Assembly: GCA_002794775.1 (NCBI GenBank) | Contig: NBAY01000075.1 | Coordinates: forward strand, 124,001 to 188,000 | Reading direction: 5' to 3' | Length of the DNA stretch: 64,000 nucleotides | Origin: Porodaedalea pini | Lineage: Eukaryota > Basidiomycota > Agaricomycetes > Hymenochaetales > Hymenochaetaceae | Shown: positions 11,559-23,525 of the stretch, in pieces | Layout: each line of letters begins with the position of its first letter | Numbering within the stretch: position 1 is the first letter of the stretch | Translations under genes and position numbers: made by a program | The notes under the pieces: generated by a model | What the model saw: the letters and a program-made list of their open reading frames with translations, nothing else | Databases searched by the model: none | What the model was told of the DNA's origin: nothing

Positions 11559-14500
11559 TTAGTTGAAGCTCGCTACCTCGCTTCGGCAGGCCGGGCAATT
11601 GTTACGGCCAGTCTTTAACCATCGGTCAACGCATGCTTTGTGGAATGTATGTTTGCAGTACAATAGACGAAGATCGTCATCAGGATCGTAGTCATCCAGA
11701 CAGATGAGACACTTGCATGCATTGAGTGAGCTCATGACCGAAGAAGATGGGAAGATATGCTCACTCTATCCACGCAATTACTTGCAACACGCCCGCTGCT
11801 CTCAAACTCTCCGAGAGATCTGCCTTTGAATAACTCCAAGCCAGAACGCTCGATTTCTTCATCTGTCGCAACAGGTGACTTTACTTGTCCTAAGAATTCC
11901 GCCAACTCCCTTCAACCGTAAAGTATACTTAGTTACCTGAATAAAGCAGGATGAATTATTGAATTACCAAAGAGCCTCAAAGGAGTCGAGTGCATCTGAC
12001 CCGGAAAGAATGTGGTGATCGGGAGGGTAGTGACCTATAGATATTTAGGCAAGACTCGATCGAACTATGTCATGAAACTTACCACCAAACACATAAATAA
12101 AGAATGTGCGAGCGCCGCCAATGGAATCTAATGCATCATGGCCTTGATCGGTCGTAGCGACTCCTCTTCGTCCCAGCCTGCTAAAGGCTCGAGCGGCTCT
12201 TGAGGGCCAATTGCCACGACCACGATGAGGCACTGCAGAATCATGCGTACTGCCAAGGTCAGAATCCGCAGTCTCGCGAGTGCTTTCGCTGGCTTCGTCA
12301 TCGGCTCGCACGGTGGGGTTTGACGGTGGTGGTGGAAATCGCCGAGCACCAGAGTTGACTGACTGCAGGCCGACAACAATGACTGGAACTACCATACCTG
12401 CGTTTTCTCGCAAAGCGGGGTCGCTCGGAGCCGAAGGACCGGCAGATTCTGCAATGTTTACTTGTGCCATAGAGGCGGACGGCGCATGTAGATGGGCTGT
12501 ATTAGTCTCCGAAACATTGCGATCTAAACCGCCCTGTCTCAGCTGAGTTGGGCGCATCGGAGGGAACCGGTACATCCTCCACCAGTTTATGCCGTTTGCG
12601 GTAGCATTACTGCTAGATGTCGACGCCTCAGATGCGTTGCGCCCTGCTGCATTTATCTCCTCGCCGTTATTAGGGCCAATATTGGTCTCGTTTGAGTCCT
12701 CTGAACCGAACGAAGGGTGATCCGTATCGATTACGTTGGCATGGGTAGTGTCTTCGAGGGCAGATGGCATTGATGACGGACGGACTGTGCCAGAGCCATC
12801 AGTATTCGGCAGATCCGGAGAAAAAGTTTCCTCGCTACGTGCTGACTCATGTACGGAGTGAGCAATCGACGATTCGGTCACAACACTAGCCGCGGGAGAA
12901 ACGCCCTCAAGATTGCTAGCGCTTGCATTCCCAGATATAATTCCTACTTCATCTCTTCCAACGTCCTCATTGGGGTGTCTTGTGACGTTCGGCACAGCGT
13001 CAGTACGTGTGAGTGCCACCCTTAGGTCAGATTGCAAGTCTACCAGGAACCGCTCAAAACTGTCGGGAGGAACGTTGTCTGTATCGTAATCCTGAGAATT
13101 CCGGCCCCGGGAGGAGGCGGCTTGATTTCCATCAGAACTTGGGCGCACAGGTGACGCATCTTGAGCCTCCGATGGCCGTTCGTCTGGTGATGAACCCATG
13201 TTGAAAGCTCGTGATAGCTCGCTGAACAAAGAATCTGGAATGACAGGACCGTCATTCATACGATCACGACCAGACGGTAGTGCTGAAGTATACGCACCAG
13301 GGCCAGGAGGTCCTCTGCTTCCTCTGCCGTTAGTCACTCTCTCCCGGAGACCTTCCCACAACGAGCGTACTCGCGTTCTCTCTCTCTCTTCCCTTTCCCG
13401 CTCTCGTTGAGCAAGTACGGCAGCGGCAGTCGGGTTTGCAGAGGCCAGAGCGCGAGCTAGCACTGGGATCGTCGACCCTGCCGGAGGGTTTGAAGGTGCC
13501 ATACTGGCAGGCACGTTTGGATGATCAGCAGAAAGCAAAGGAGGAGACGGCCGGCCATTCGGACCTAGAACACACGTGGAATCAGGAAATAGATATAAAA
13601 AAAGTTCAGCATCTTGCAAGTACATACTTGAGAGCAAGGAGGCAGCGGTTGCAGCGGTTGCAACACTGACGATGCTATTCGTTGAGGTTAATCCGCTAAA
13701 CATAAGACAAACAACCGTAGAAGCACTTACCTTAAGAGCGCCCCAAGGACATCCACGCTGTTCGAACTCAATGGACTTTGTCTCTGCGAATTACCAAGTC
13801 CGGCGCTGGCTGTCGCAGCTGAAGGCGGTAGACCTTCAGATAGCTCACTCCGGAAAGAATTCACACTGACGTCTTCCGAAGCGCGACTTGATAAGTCTGG
13901 AGGTCCGTGAGATCCTGGCACTTCGACAGTACTTGGTTCAATAGAAGCATGCGAAGCTAGAGATGTTCCTGAGTCTCTGCGCCTCCTCATATTATTATGC
14001 ATCCCGTTCAGTTCGGCGCCCAGAGGAGCTCGGGGTTGTCGCTGTTGTGTGCTCGAAGTTGATGTGGATGATAGTTGTGCAGGGTACATAGATGAGGCCG
14101 AACCATGATGCACCGGTCTCGAAGCACCACCGGTATGTACGACACCTTGTACCACTACAAGTGTACCTGCAGGAGGGAATTGACGCAGAGTACTGATATT
14201 CGAAGCCGCCTGAGATATGGGATGGCCAGGCGCTGGTGACGATGCCTCGCTGCTCTGTCCGTTCTGGTTTATCACTCCTGATGGAAGGTGCGTGGAAGCA
14301 CCTGGCGCACTGCTTGAACTAGATGAACTGTCTAGCGGACTGGTTGACACAACTTCACGAAAGGCATCCGCAGATCGGAGCCTCGGAGGCACATCTTCTC
14401 GAGGATTTTCTGCTACATCGCTAGACGTTTCTACCGACCGCTCTTTGCCTTTCGAAGAGGTAATGGGATCGGAGTTAGGAGTCTCAACGAAGTCGGAGCT

Positions 14501-14995
14501 GAGCAGCCCAGTAGTCGATCCCTGCCCGTCGTGAATGTCGTGAGTAAAGGGAGGCGGAAGCGAGGCATTATTGTCATTACTATGCTCTACATTATGAGCT
14601 GATGCCCTTGAGCCTACGAGAGTCTGCCTCTGCGAAGGATCATAAGGCGCGGTGGACTCGCTGCTGGGGACGCTTTGCGACTCGGTCTGCCGCACAGGCG
14701 GTGCCATCGACCAGCGACGAGAGCTCTGCCACCATTTCCTGTTCTCCGTTCCATCCTGAACTACACCCCCTGCTGTATTTCTTGAAGATCTGGAACGTAC
14801 AAGCCCGACGATGTTGTTCCGTAATGACTTGCGATGCGGACGTTTCCCGGCGTTTATTTCCGGATCTGTTAAAACAGCAGGGACGTGGGTGTCTGGTCTG
14901 TCTGGGATACCAGTATCCGCAGCATGCAGTCCATCAACTTGTCTCAGGTCTAAAGCGGACCGGCTGGAGTTCCTTGTCGAGTTTATCTGGCCCAT
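11559..14995 (-). CDS. RING-H2 E3 ubiquitin ligase-like protein
   Basis: Six minus-strand exons: 14995-13731, 13665-13628, 13564-12083, 12034-11968, 11909-11765 and 11711-11559, about 1,049 residues. The long first and third exons encode Ser/Pro/Asn-rich, probably disordered sequence. The conserved part is at the C-terminus: PPDHHILSGSDALDSFEAL, ELAEFLGQVKSPVAT, then a RING-H2 finger with C-x2-C (CLIC), C-x-H (CKH), H-x2-C (HKAC) and C-x2-C (CPAC), stop at 11559. Such RING-H2 domains recruit E2 enzymes; the substrate is unknown. Intron 1 could end at 13696 or 13666; both keep the frame, but the first would give a 35-bp intron, so I chose the second (65 bp). The very N-terminus (MGQ, Gly2) and start ATG at 14995 are assumed. 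No transmembrane segment was found. Confidence 0.85.
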
Positions 14996-15475
14996 GGATT
15001 ATTGTGGAAAATATGGGTCAGATGGGGGTTTCCAGCGTTGGAATAGAACGGGAAGTGATGTCGGTGACGTTGCCCACGGCTGGCCCTTTAGCGGTTCAGA
15101 CACAACACTTGGTACTGCAGAGGATTAACCAGAGATATCTGCCACAGAATTCTCGAGTGGGGAGGTTAGACGCTCAAAGGTGTGTGTGGTGGTCAGAGAA
15201 AGAGAGTGTGTGTGTAGCGGTGCATCACTGCAAGCAGGCAGTGCTTAGATGGCATTTGATGACTTCGTCACGCGTATACGGCGCGTCGAACTGTATTACT
15301 ATTAAGGTAGGGAAAGTATAAACTCGACCAACCCTGAAAGCCGGAGTTACGGGGAACCCCGGCCGTCCTGGACGTCCAGTACCGATCGGATCTAGGGTCT
15401 TGCTTTGTAACATCAGAAATAAATCAAACTTTATTATTGCATAATCATTTCTATTTCAAGCATAAAACTCCGACC
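14996..15475. other. Upstream flank of the RING-H2 gene
   Basis: Contains the presumed promoter of the minus-strand RING-H2 gene and then non-coding sequence. No other gene, RNA gene or repeat was recognised. Confidence 0.4.
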
Positions 15476-16128
15476 CCCTACCCCATACACTCTAATACAG
15501 CCCGACTTCCTTACTTTCTGTATACACACTATTACAGTCTGACTTTCCTACATTCTGTATACATCATTACAGTCCGACTTTTGTACACTCTGTACAGTTC
15601 AATACAGTCCGAGTTTGTACACTTCATTACAGTCCGACTTTCCTACTTTCTGTATGCGCTATTACAGTCCAACTTTCTTACTTTCTTATACTCCGACTTT
15701 CTTACATCCTGTACAGTCTATTACAGTCTGACCTTCTTACACTCTGTACTGTCCAACTTCCTTACATTCTGTACAGTCTGACTTTCTTACTTTCCATACA
15801 CTCTATACAGCCCGAGTTTCTTACACTCTGTTACAGTCTGACTTCCTTACTTTCTGTACAGTCCAACCTTCTTACTTTCTGCATACAATCATTGCTGTCC
15901 AACTTTCTTACATTCTGTACACTTCATTACAGTCTGACTTTTGTACACTCTGTACAGTTAAATACAGTCCAAGTTTGTACACTTCATTACAGTCCGACTT
16001 TCCTACTTTCTGTATGCACTATTACAGTCCAACTTCCTTACTTTCTTATACACAATTATAGTTTGACTTTCTTACATCCTGTACACTATACTACAGTCCA
16101 ACCTTCTTACACTCTGTGCTGTTGAGTT
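15476..16128. repeat. Pyrimidine-rich minisatellite with a 360-bp higher-order period
   Basis: Degenerate units of roughly 25-40 bases, built on ATTACAGTCCGACTTTCTTAC and a TTCTGTACA spacer, fill this stretch. Bases 15,541-15,700 and 15,901-16,060 match almost base for base at an offset of exactly 360, showing a higher-order repeat made of about ten basic units. The plus strand is T/C-rich, so open frames here are compositional. Confidence 0.85.
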
Positions 16129-16557
16129 GCTCTGAATTTGCAAGGCATCTGAAAGGCAAGGTGTAGATCACAAACTAGCAGTGCAAATTTATTGACAATG
16201 TTCCCAGGAGAAACTTCTAGCTCAGTGTAAGCATACTATAACTTTTGTGAGCTCTATATTTGCACTCCATACTTATTAGAGAAAATCCAAGGCAGTCAGT
16301 TCTATCTGAAGAAAAGAGCTGCTAAGATGGATGCATAGAGCTGGAGTTGTGAAGCAAGGCTCCTTGAAAAGTCACATCTGTGCACCTATCCCAACTATTT
16401 TCACCACACAAATCAACTCATGGTTGTGTCATGTTGGAAATAAGCTTGGGAGGGCAGAATGAAACAATAAACCAAATGTTGCTAAAGTGTATGCATTTTG
16501 TTTCTCTTTCAAGATCAAGAGCGTTGATCTCTTTTACCCTTGACCTTGAAGCCTCTA
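16129..16557. other. Flank of the element A array, upstream region of the CxC/KDZ gene
   Basis: No gene was recognised. The last bases before the LTR are CTCTA, which recur directly after the third LTR at 28,633. Before the insertions this DNA was continuous with the TCTATAAATT and start codon of the CxC/KDZ gene at 28,658, so it probably holds that gene's upstream region. Confidence 0.55.
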
Positions 16558-16970
16558 TGTTAGAACCTGAACTTTCACCTTTTCCTTTATTTTCACTTTC
16601 ACCTTTTCCTTTATCATATTGGTCCTTTTCATTATATTTACCCATCTTACACAATCATTCCCACACTGCCTTCATTCGTTCTATTCCTACTCGTTATGTA
16701 ATGTTAGGTAATATAGTCTCACGGTCGTCGCTATATAAGGTCTCAGGAATCGCATGAACTCCTTGTTCTGCTTTTCCTCTTACCTCCGCGACGACCTAGG
16801 TGAGACTCGTCCCCTTTGTATTAGTTTAGACTTGTATTAATCCTCTTACCTCCGCGACGACCTAGCCTGAGTATAGCGTGTCCCGAGTCCCACTCGAGCA
16901 TAACACGTCCCAGACAACAGTCAGCCGAGGCCTGCCCAGTTCGAGTCATCTCCCGGACTCCCGCCTAACA
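16558..16970 (+). repeat. LTR 1 of element A
   Basis: Begins TGTTAG and ends CTAACA. A TATA box (CTATATAAGG) lies at 16731-16740, and about 32 bases further on is GTTCTGCTTTT (16765-16775), which pairs with the primer-binding site just after the LTR. A 24-bp sequence starting CCTCTTACCTCCGCGACG occurs twice inside the LTR, 65 bases apart. Confidence 0.95.
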
Positions 16971-16971
16971 T

Positions 16972-16982
16972 AAAAGCAGAAC
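16972..16982 (+). promoter_or_regulatory. Self-priming primer-binding site, element A first body
   Basis: AAAAGCAGAAC, two bases inside the LTR end, is the perfect reverse complement of GTTCTGCTTTT at 16765-16775. That site lies where transcription should start downstream of the LTR TATA box. In Tf1 of fission yeast the first 11 bases of the RNA pair with the primer-binding site and prime minus-strand synthesis without a tRNA. The same pair is present in the second body (22596-22606 with 22803-22813) and in element B. Confidence 0.8.
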
Positions 16983-17694
16983 CCCACCCAGGCTCATCCC
17001 CAGTGTACGTCGTCACTGTCAACTCGCCTTCACCCAGTCCAGAGGAGCACTCCCCTCGACGGATTTGGCGTGTAAACTCCCTGAACGACAACCCTCAACC
17101 CTGCCCGGACGTTTTCGGATGTTCGTGTATTACATAAACCTACACCCGACATTTCCCGACCCTGGCTCTTCGTTTCTCCCTCTGGTGGAGGAACCATCTG
17201 ACCTGGACGTGGGTAACACACCGTGTACAGTCGACGACATCGTTGTCGATTGTGATCGCGATCGCCTCCTTCCGTTTGGTCATCAAACTCGCCGACGAAC
17301 CTGTCCTTCGTCAGTGTAACGTACATCCGGACAACCAGCCCCTACCTGTTCCACCCCCGACGTAGTCAAGATAGATCTCACCGAGGAACAACAGCGGGCT
17401 CTCCCCTCTTCTTCACGCTACGACGCGGAACGCCAATCGTACGTAGCGGACGACAGAAACCACCACACTTATAATCTTTGGTGGAGTGACACTAGGCACG
17501 CCTGGCACTCGACTGATCAGTCTTCCGGCGAGCGAACTCGTTGGGCGCCTCGACCTCCCCGTGCACCATCGTCACCGACAGTCTCGACATCCTCAGTCGT
17601 CCTCCCAAGTGAACCAGGAGGCTATCGTACACCCCATAGAGACTTGTCACCACCGACACCCCCTGAGCGCCTGACACATACGCCCGTACCAGCG

Positions 17695-18762
17695 ATGGCT
17701 GAAGGTTTCACTCAAAGGCAGCAACAAGAGATCGCAGCGATCGTGGCTGCCGCCTTCACCCGAGCAGCAACGAACGCCCCTGCAGCCCAAGCTCCAGCTC
17801 CCTCAATTGACGTCGCCCGGCCACGCGAATTCGCTGGCGGCGATGACTATCTCGACTTCAAGCGTGAAGTCCTACTCTTCGTCTCGGCGAACCCCACGAG
17901 GTATCCCTCGTCGTCGAGCAAGATCTACGTCGCCCTCTCTTACCTCAAGGGTGGTAACGCGTCGACGTGGGCGCAAAACTACGTCCAGGAATTCACAACA
18001 AATGGCGTCGTGAGTTTTACGGACGACTGGACCAAGTTCCAGGAACGACTGGATGCCTCCTTTGATGATCCGAACAGGAAGGAGAAGGCGCTGAAGAAAT
18101 TCCGAGACAAGATCCAGAAGGACCTCTCCGCCGACCAGTTCTTCCAGGACCTCGACGTGATCATCAAGGCAGCGGAGCTGAAGGACGAAAGCGTCATTTG
18201 TGACCGCCTGCAACGTGCGATGAACATCGAGGTAGTCCGCGGCGTGTTGAGGTCGACACCCGTGCCAACAACGTATGAGGCATGGAAAAAGAAGGCCATT
18301 GAGATCGATCGGGGTGAACAGCAGATTCGCGCCATCCAATGAGGTCGTACATTGCCGTTTACGCCCCGTCCGACGCCCCAACAAGGGCCTCCTGCACGCC
18401 GACAGGTACCAACCCCGCACACCGATAAGCGTGACGTGACGGGCGTCACTTTCGGAGGTGCCGGCCAACCGATGGACGTCTCGATGAATGAGGCGCAACG
18501 AAAGCGCGCGTGCTGGATTTGCGGCGGACTGGGACACTTTAAGGATAAATGTCCACAGGCGAAGCCGATCATCCAGCGTATGTTGGAGCTGATGGCACCG
18601 GGTGAGCACCGCCTCATCGCTGACGAGCTCGGCGCGATGAAGGAGTCGGCATTCGAGGAAGTCGTGGACACTCGAAGATCGATGGTGGAGGACTACGTGG
18701 AAGAAGAAGACAATGACGAAGAGGTCGTCGACTCACAGGGTTTTGCGAGTGGTCAGGCGTAG
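17695..18762 (+). pseudogene. gag of element A, first body (one in-frame TGA)
   Basis: Encodes the capsid-nucleocapsid polyprotein of the Ty3/gypsy element. The ATG at 17695 opens a frame with the retrotransposon gag core (REFAGGDDYLDFKREVLLFV, ALSYLKGGNASTWAQNYV). A TGA at 18340-18342 follows the capsid part, and the same frame continues to a CCHC zinc knuckle (CWICGGLGHFKDKC) and the acidic tail, ending at a TAG at 18762. The frame is also open upstream of 17695 with matching residues in element B (NLWWSDTRHAW versus DIWWSEIRHSW), so the true N-terminus may lie further 5'. It overlaps pol through a putative -1 frameshift. Confidence 0.85.
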
Positions 18763-18780
18763 CCATCGGGGCGACTGACC
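18738..18780 (+). promoter_or_regulatory. Putative -1 ribosomal frameshift signal, gag-pol of element A (first body)
   Basis: The heptamer G GGT TTT (18738-18744) sits in the phase needed for simultaneous -1 slippage. After a 6-base spacer (18745-18750) a stem GGTCAG/CTGACC can form (18751-18756 with 18775-18780). The gag stop lies inside the loop. Slipping by -1 leads straight into the pol frame, which is open from here. The same signal is present at 24569-24611 and, in element B, at 31235-31277. Confidence 0.7.
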
Positions 18781-21700
18781 GAGAAGAACAAGGGACTTCG
18801 AATCCGGATTCGCTAAAATATAACCAACCGTTTGTACATTACATAGATGCAAACAACGTCGATGGTTTTCCCAATTACGAAGTCCCCACCGGTGTGAACG
18901 AAGATGAAGAGTACGAGCAACTGTTCATGAGAGGAACTGGCGGACGCCAGCTGGACCTTCTCCTGACTGTAGAGCACGAAATAGCGGGTGAGGCAAGAGA
19001 GATAGATGCGCATGCCCTTGTGGATTCGGGATGCACGGGATCCTGCATCGACGTCAGGTTCGTCGAGAGGTACGGCTTGGAAACGAAACGCTACATTCGA
19101 CCCCTCGCAGTGCTCAACGCCGATGGCACGCACAATGAGGCCGGATTGATCGAGGAGTACATTGACGTCGAGCTCATGATCGGCGGTCACCAGGAGAGGA
19201 TCGTCCTCGCAGTAACATCCCTAGCGTCGTCAAACATCTTCCTGGGGTACGACTGGCTTCGACGTCACAATCCGGAGGTCGACTGGAAAACGGGTTCGAT
19301 CGAATTCACCCGCTGTCCAGAAGAATGTGTGATCAAGAGGGAGCCGGTGGAGGACCTAGGCAAGGTGAAAAAGGTGGTGGAACAGATGAGGAGAGTGAGT
19401 GAGGTGCAAATGGACAAGGCGTCCTGGCCCGCATACCTCAACGACTACGCCGACGTTTTCAGCGAAAAAGGTTTCGAGAAGCTGCCGGAACACCGACCCT
19501 GGGACCATGTCATAGACTTGAAGCCCGACTTCAAACCGAGCGACTGTAAGATCTACCCGCTCACGCCAACTGAGCAGCAGTCACTCAAGGACTTCCTTGA
19601 TGAAAATCTGAAGTTGGGTCGTATTCGACGATCGATATCGCCCATGGCGTCGCCCTTCTTCTTCATTAAGAAGGCCGACAAATCGCTACGCCCTATCCAG
19701 GATTACTGTAAGCTCAATGATGGTACGATCAAGAACAAGTATCCCCTCCCTCTCATTGACGAACTCGTTGACAAGGTCAAGAAAGCGAAGTACATCACTA
19801 AGCTTGACCTTCGCTGGGGGTATTACAATATCCGGATCCGAGAGGGCGACGAATGGAAGGCAGCATTCCGCACGAACATGGGCCTCTTCGAACCAACGGT
19901 CATGTTTTTTGGCCTTTGCAACGCGCCGGCCACGTTCCAGGCCTTTGTCAACCACATCTTTAAGGACCTAATCTACGCAAACTTGATCATCGTATACCTC
20001 GACGACATCCTGATCCTTTCAGAAACCATTGAGGAGCATATCGATACGTCGAGGTGCATACTCCAGATCCTCCGAGAAAATGGCCTGTACCTGAAGCCGG
20101 AGAAGTGCGAGTTTGATGCCAAGGTCGTCAAATACCTCGGCCACATCATCGGCAATGGAGAGATCAGGGCTGACCCGGCAAAGACGGAGGCGATTGCGAA
20201 CTGGCCAGTCCCACGGAACCTCAAAGAGCTGCAATGGTTCCTCGGTATGGGAAACTGGCTGAGACGGTTTATTAAGGACTACAGCAAGGTGGTCCGACCG
20301 TTGACGTCGTTAACGGGCAAGAAGGACTGGGTATGGGAGACCGAACAGCAGGAAGCATTCGAGGAGCTGAGACGACGTCTCTGCTCACCTCCAGTCCTAG
20401 CCATCGCCAACGACGAAGGCCCTTTCCGTGTAGAAGCGGACTCGTCGAACTTTGCGCTCGGTGGTGTGTTGCTGCAGAAGCAGGAAGGGAAGTGGAGGGT
20501 GATCGCCTACAGGTCAGAGGCGCTTGAACCGGCGGAACGAAACTACGAGATCTACGACAAGGAGATGCTCGCGATCGTTTCGGCGCTCAAGGAGTGGCGG
20601 CAATACCTCCTTGGCGCTCGCCACAAGATTGAAATCTGGTCTGACCACGCCAACCTCACCTACTTCAGGTCGGCGCAGAAGCTGAGCTATCGCCAAGCTC
20701 GCTGGCAGACCGAACTTGAAGAATTCGACTTCCACCTCGAACACAAGTCGGGCAAGACGATGGGCAAGGCTGACCTGCTATCGCGCATGGCGGGCTATGA
20801 TCAGGGCAAGGATGACAACGATGGGGTCGTGTTCATCAAGGATAAGTGGTTGAACCGTGGAGTGGTGCAGACATCACGCGACAAGGTGGTGGAATGAGTG
20901 GGTGAAGCACAGAAAGCGCAGGACGAGTCGGAGAGGCCTACGGGTTTGGTGGAGGTCGACGGGTTGTGGCGGATGAAAGGCAAGGTCTATGTTCCATTGA
21001 CAATGAAGGAGGCCGTGTTGCGGGAGTGCCACGACTCGGTTCTAGCTGGTCATCCGGGAGCGTCGAAGACAGTAGAACTCGTCCGTCGCGATTTCTGGTG
21101 GACATCGATGTTCTCCGACGTCCGAGCATACGTCTGAGGATGCGACCGTTGTCAACGGACGAAAGCCTTAAGAACGTCGAAGTCTAGACCACTTCATCCA
21201 AACGCTGTCCCTGAAGGACCCTGGGAAATTGTTACGGTCGACCTAATCGGAGAGCTCCCGGACTCCAAGGGACACAACGCGATCTGCGTCTTCGTGGATA
21301 GGTTCTCGAAGCAGATGCACGCGATCCCGACGACGACGAGGCTGTCAGCAGAAGGCATGGCCCAGCTGTACCGCGACCACGTCTTCCGCCTCCATGGCCT
21401 ACCGAAGAAGATCATCCACGACCGAGGCACGCAGTTCGATGCGTCGATGATGAAGGAGCTGTACAAACTTCTGCACATTGAAGGCAACCCGTCGACAGCG
21501 TACCATCCACAGACGGATGGTCAAACGGAACGCGTTAACCAAGAGCTCGAACAGTACCTTCGACTCTTCGTTAACCATCGGCAATCGGATTGGAAGGACT
21601 GGCTCCCCCTCGCAGAGTTCGCATACAACAACCGCGAACACTCAGCAACGAAGATGTCCCCCTTCTACACGAACACAGGACGTCATCCCTTGAGCTTCGA

Positions 21701-22388
21701 CACGACGCGAACCTCATCTGCTAACATGTCAGCGGAAGAATTCGCAAAGCACATCAAGGAGACTCATCGTGTTGCTAAGGACAACCTAGTCAAGGCAGCA
21801 GAGGACATGAAGCGCTACCATGACCGGACAGCAGGAGCTTCGGTGGAATACAAGGCTGGAGACAAGGTCTTCCTTGACGGGCGAAACATCAATATGGACT
21901 CGCCGACAAAGAAACTCGCAGACAAATGGTACGGCCTCTTTGACGTCGTCGACAAGATAGGAGCGAGCGCGTACAAGCTTAAACTCCCGAAGCGATGGAA
22001 AAAGGTCCACCCTGTCTTCAACGAAGCCCTATTGAAACCCGCCATCGAACCGTCCTTTGAAAGCCAGAAGCAACCGCCGCCGCCACCGCCAGACATCGTC
22101 GACAACGAGGAGGAGTACGAACTCGAGGAAGTCTTAGACTCACGTCTACACCGAGGGAAACTACAGTACCTTGTCAAGTGGGTCGGCTACAATGAACCTA
22201 CTTGGCAGCCTGAGACGGACTTCGGCGAAAACGCGAAGGAGGCGATCGCTGAGTTTTACCTCAAACATCCTGGTGCACCTTGGAAACTAAACATCCCTTG
22301 TCAACGACTCCGTCCGCTCTTCGTCAACACCGAGCCTGACGACCACGATCATGGTTGGTCGGGACGCCCAACCTTGAAGGGGGGGTAA
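18745..22388 (+). pseudogene. pol of element A, first body (two in-frame TGA)
   Basis: One reading frame, -1 relative to gag, carries all pol domains in order. These are an aspartic protease (ALVDSGCTGSCIDV near 19015), reverse transcriptase (YLDDILILSE near 20000), RNase H (EADSSNFALGGVLLQ near 20435), an integrase HHCC finger (HDSVLAGHPG, then GCDRCQR), the integrase core with its D, D and E positions (VTVDLIGELPDS, HDRGTQFDA, HPQTDGQTERVNQELEQYL), and a chromodomain (KLQYLVKWVGYNEPTWQPE near 22165). Only two stops break it, TGA at 20895-20897 and 21135-21137; both are CGA (Arg) at the matching place in element B, so point transitions closed an otherwise intact gene. It ends at TAA 22386-22388 beside the purine tract. 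Confidence 0.9.
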
Positions 22389-22801
22389 TGTTAGAACCTG
22401 AACTTTCACCTTTTCCTTTATTTTCACTTTCACCTTTTCCTTTATCATATTGGTCCTTTTCATTATATTTACCCATCTTACACAATCATTCCCACACTGC
22501 CTTCATTCGTTCTATTCCTACTCGTTATGTAATGTTAGGTAATATAGTCTCACGGTCGTCGCTATATAAGGTCTCAGGAATCGCATGAACTCCTTGTTCT
22601 GCTTTTCCTCTTACCTCCGCGACGACCTAGGTGAGACTCGTCCCCTTTGTATTAGTTTAGACTTGTATTAATCCTCTTACCTCCGCGACGACCTAGCCTG
22701 AGTATAGCGTGTCCCGAGTCCCACTCGAGCATAACACGTCCCAGACAACAGTCAGCCGAGGCCTGCCCAGTTCGAGTCATCTCCCGGACTCCCGCCTAAC
22801 A
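22389..22801 (+). repeat. LTR 2 (shared middle LTR) of element A
   Basis: Serves as 3' LTR of the first body and 5' LTR of the second, with no extra sequence between. Its 3' end matches LTR 1 and not LTR 3 at the three distinguishing positions, as expected from unequal crossing-over between LTRs. Confidence 0.95.
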
Positions 22802-23525
22802 TAAAAGCAGAACCCCACCCAGGCTCATCCCCAGTGTACGTCGTCACTGTCAACTCGCCTTCACCCAGTCCAGAGGAGCACTCCCCTCGACGGATTTGGC
22901 GTGTAAACTCCCTGAACGACAACCCTCAACCCTGCCCGGACGTTTTCGGATGTTCGTGTATTACATAAACCTACACCCGACATTTCCCGACCCTGGCTCT
23001 TCGTTTCTCCCTCTGGTGGAGGAACCATCTGACCTGGACGTGGGTAACACACCGTGTACAGTCGACGACATCGTTGTCGATTGTGATCGCGATCGCCTCC
23101 TTCCGTTTGGTCATCAAACTCGCCGACGAACCTGTCCTTCGTCAGCGTAACGTACATCCGGACAACCAGCCCCTACCTGTTCCACCCCCGACGTAGTCAA
23201 GATAGATCTCACCGAGGAACAACAGCGGGCTCTCCCCTCTTCTTCACGCTACGACGCGGAACGCCAATCGTACGTAGCGGACGACAGAAACCACCACACT
23301 TATAATCTTTGGTGGAGTGACACTAGGCACGCCTGGCACTCGACTGATCAGTCTTCCGGCGAGCGAACTCGTTGGGCGCCTCGACCTCCCCGTGCACCAT
23401 CGTCACCGACAGTCTCGACATCCTCAGTCGTCCTCCCAAGTGAACCAGGAGGCTATCGTACACCCCATAGAGACTTGTCACCACCGACACCCCCTGAGCG
23501 CCTGACACATACGCCCGTACCAGCG

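Noticed and set aside
12045..13703. A separate gene starting at MFSGLTST on the minus strand
   Set aside because: Splice sites on both sides join it in phase to the upstream exon and to the C-terminal RING exons, so it is an internal exon of one gene.
17065..17319. Small open frame in the element A leader (84 codons)
   Set aside because: It lies in the untranslated leader between the primer-binding site and gag, and element B has only a broken counterpart.
17872..18609. Long open frames on the minus strand opposite gag (and the same at 23703-24440)
   Set aside because: They mirror the GC-rich codon pattern of gag on the other strand, have no recognised domains, and are duplicated only because the element is.
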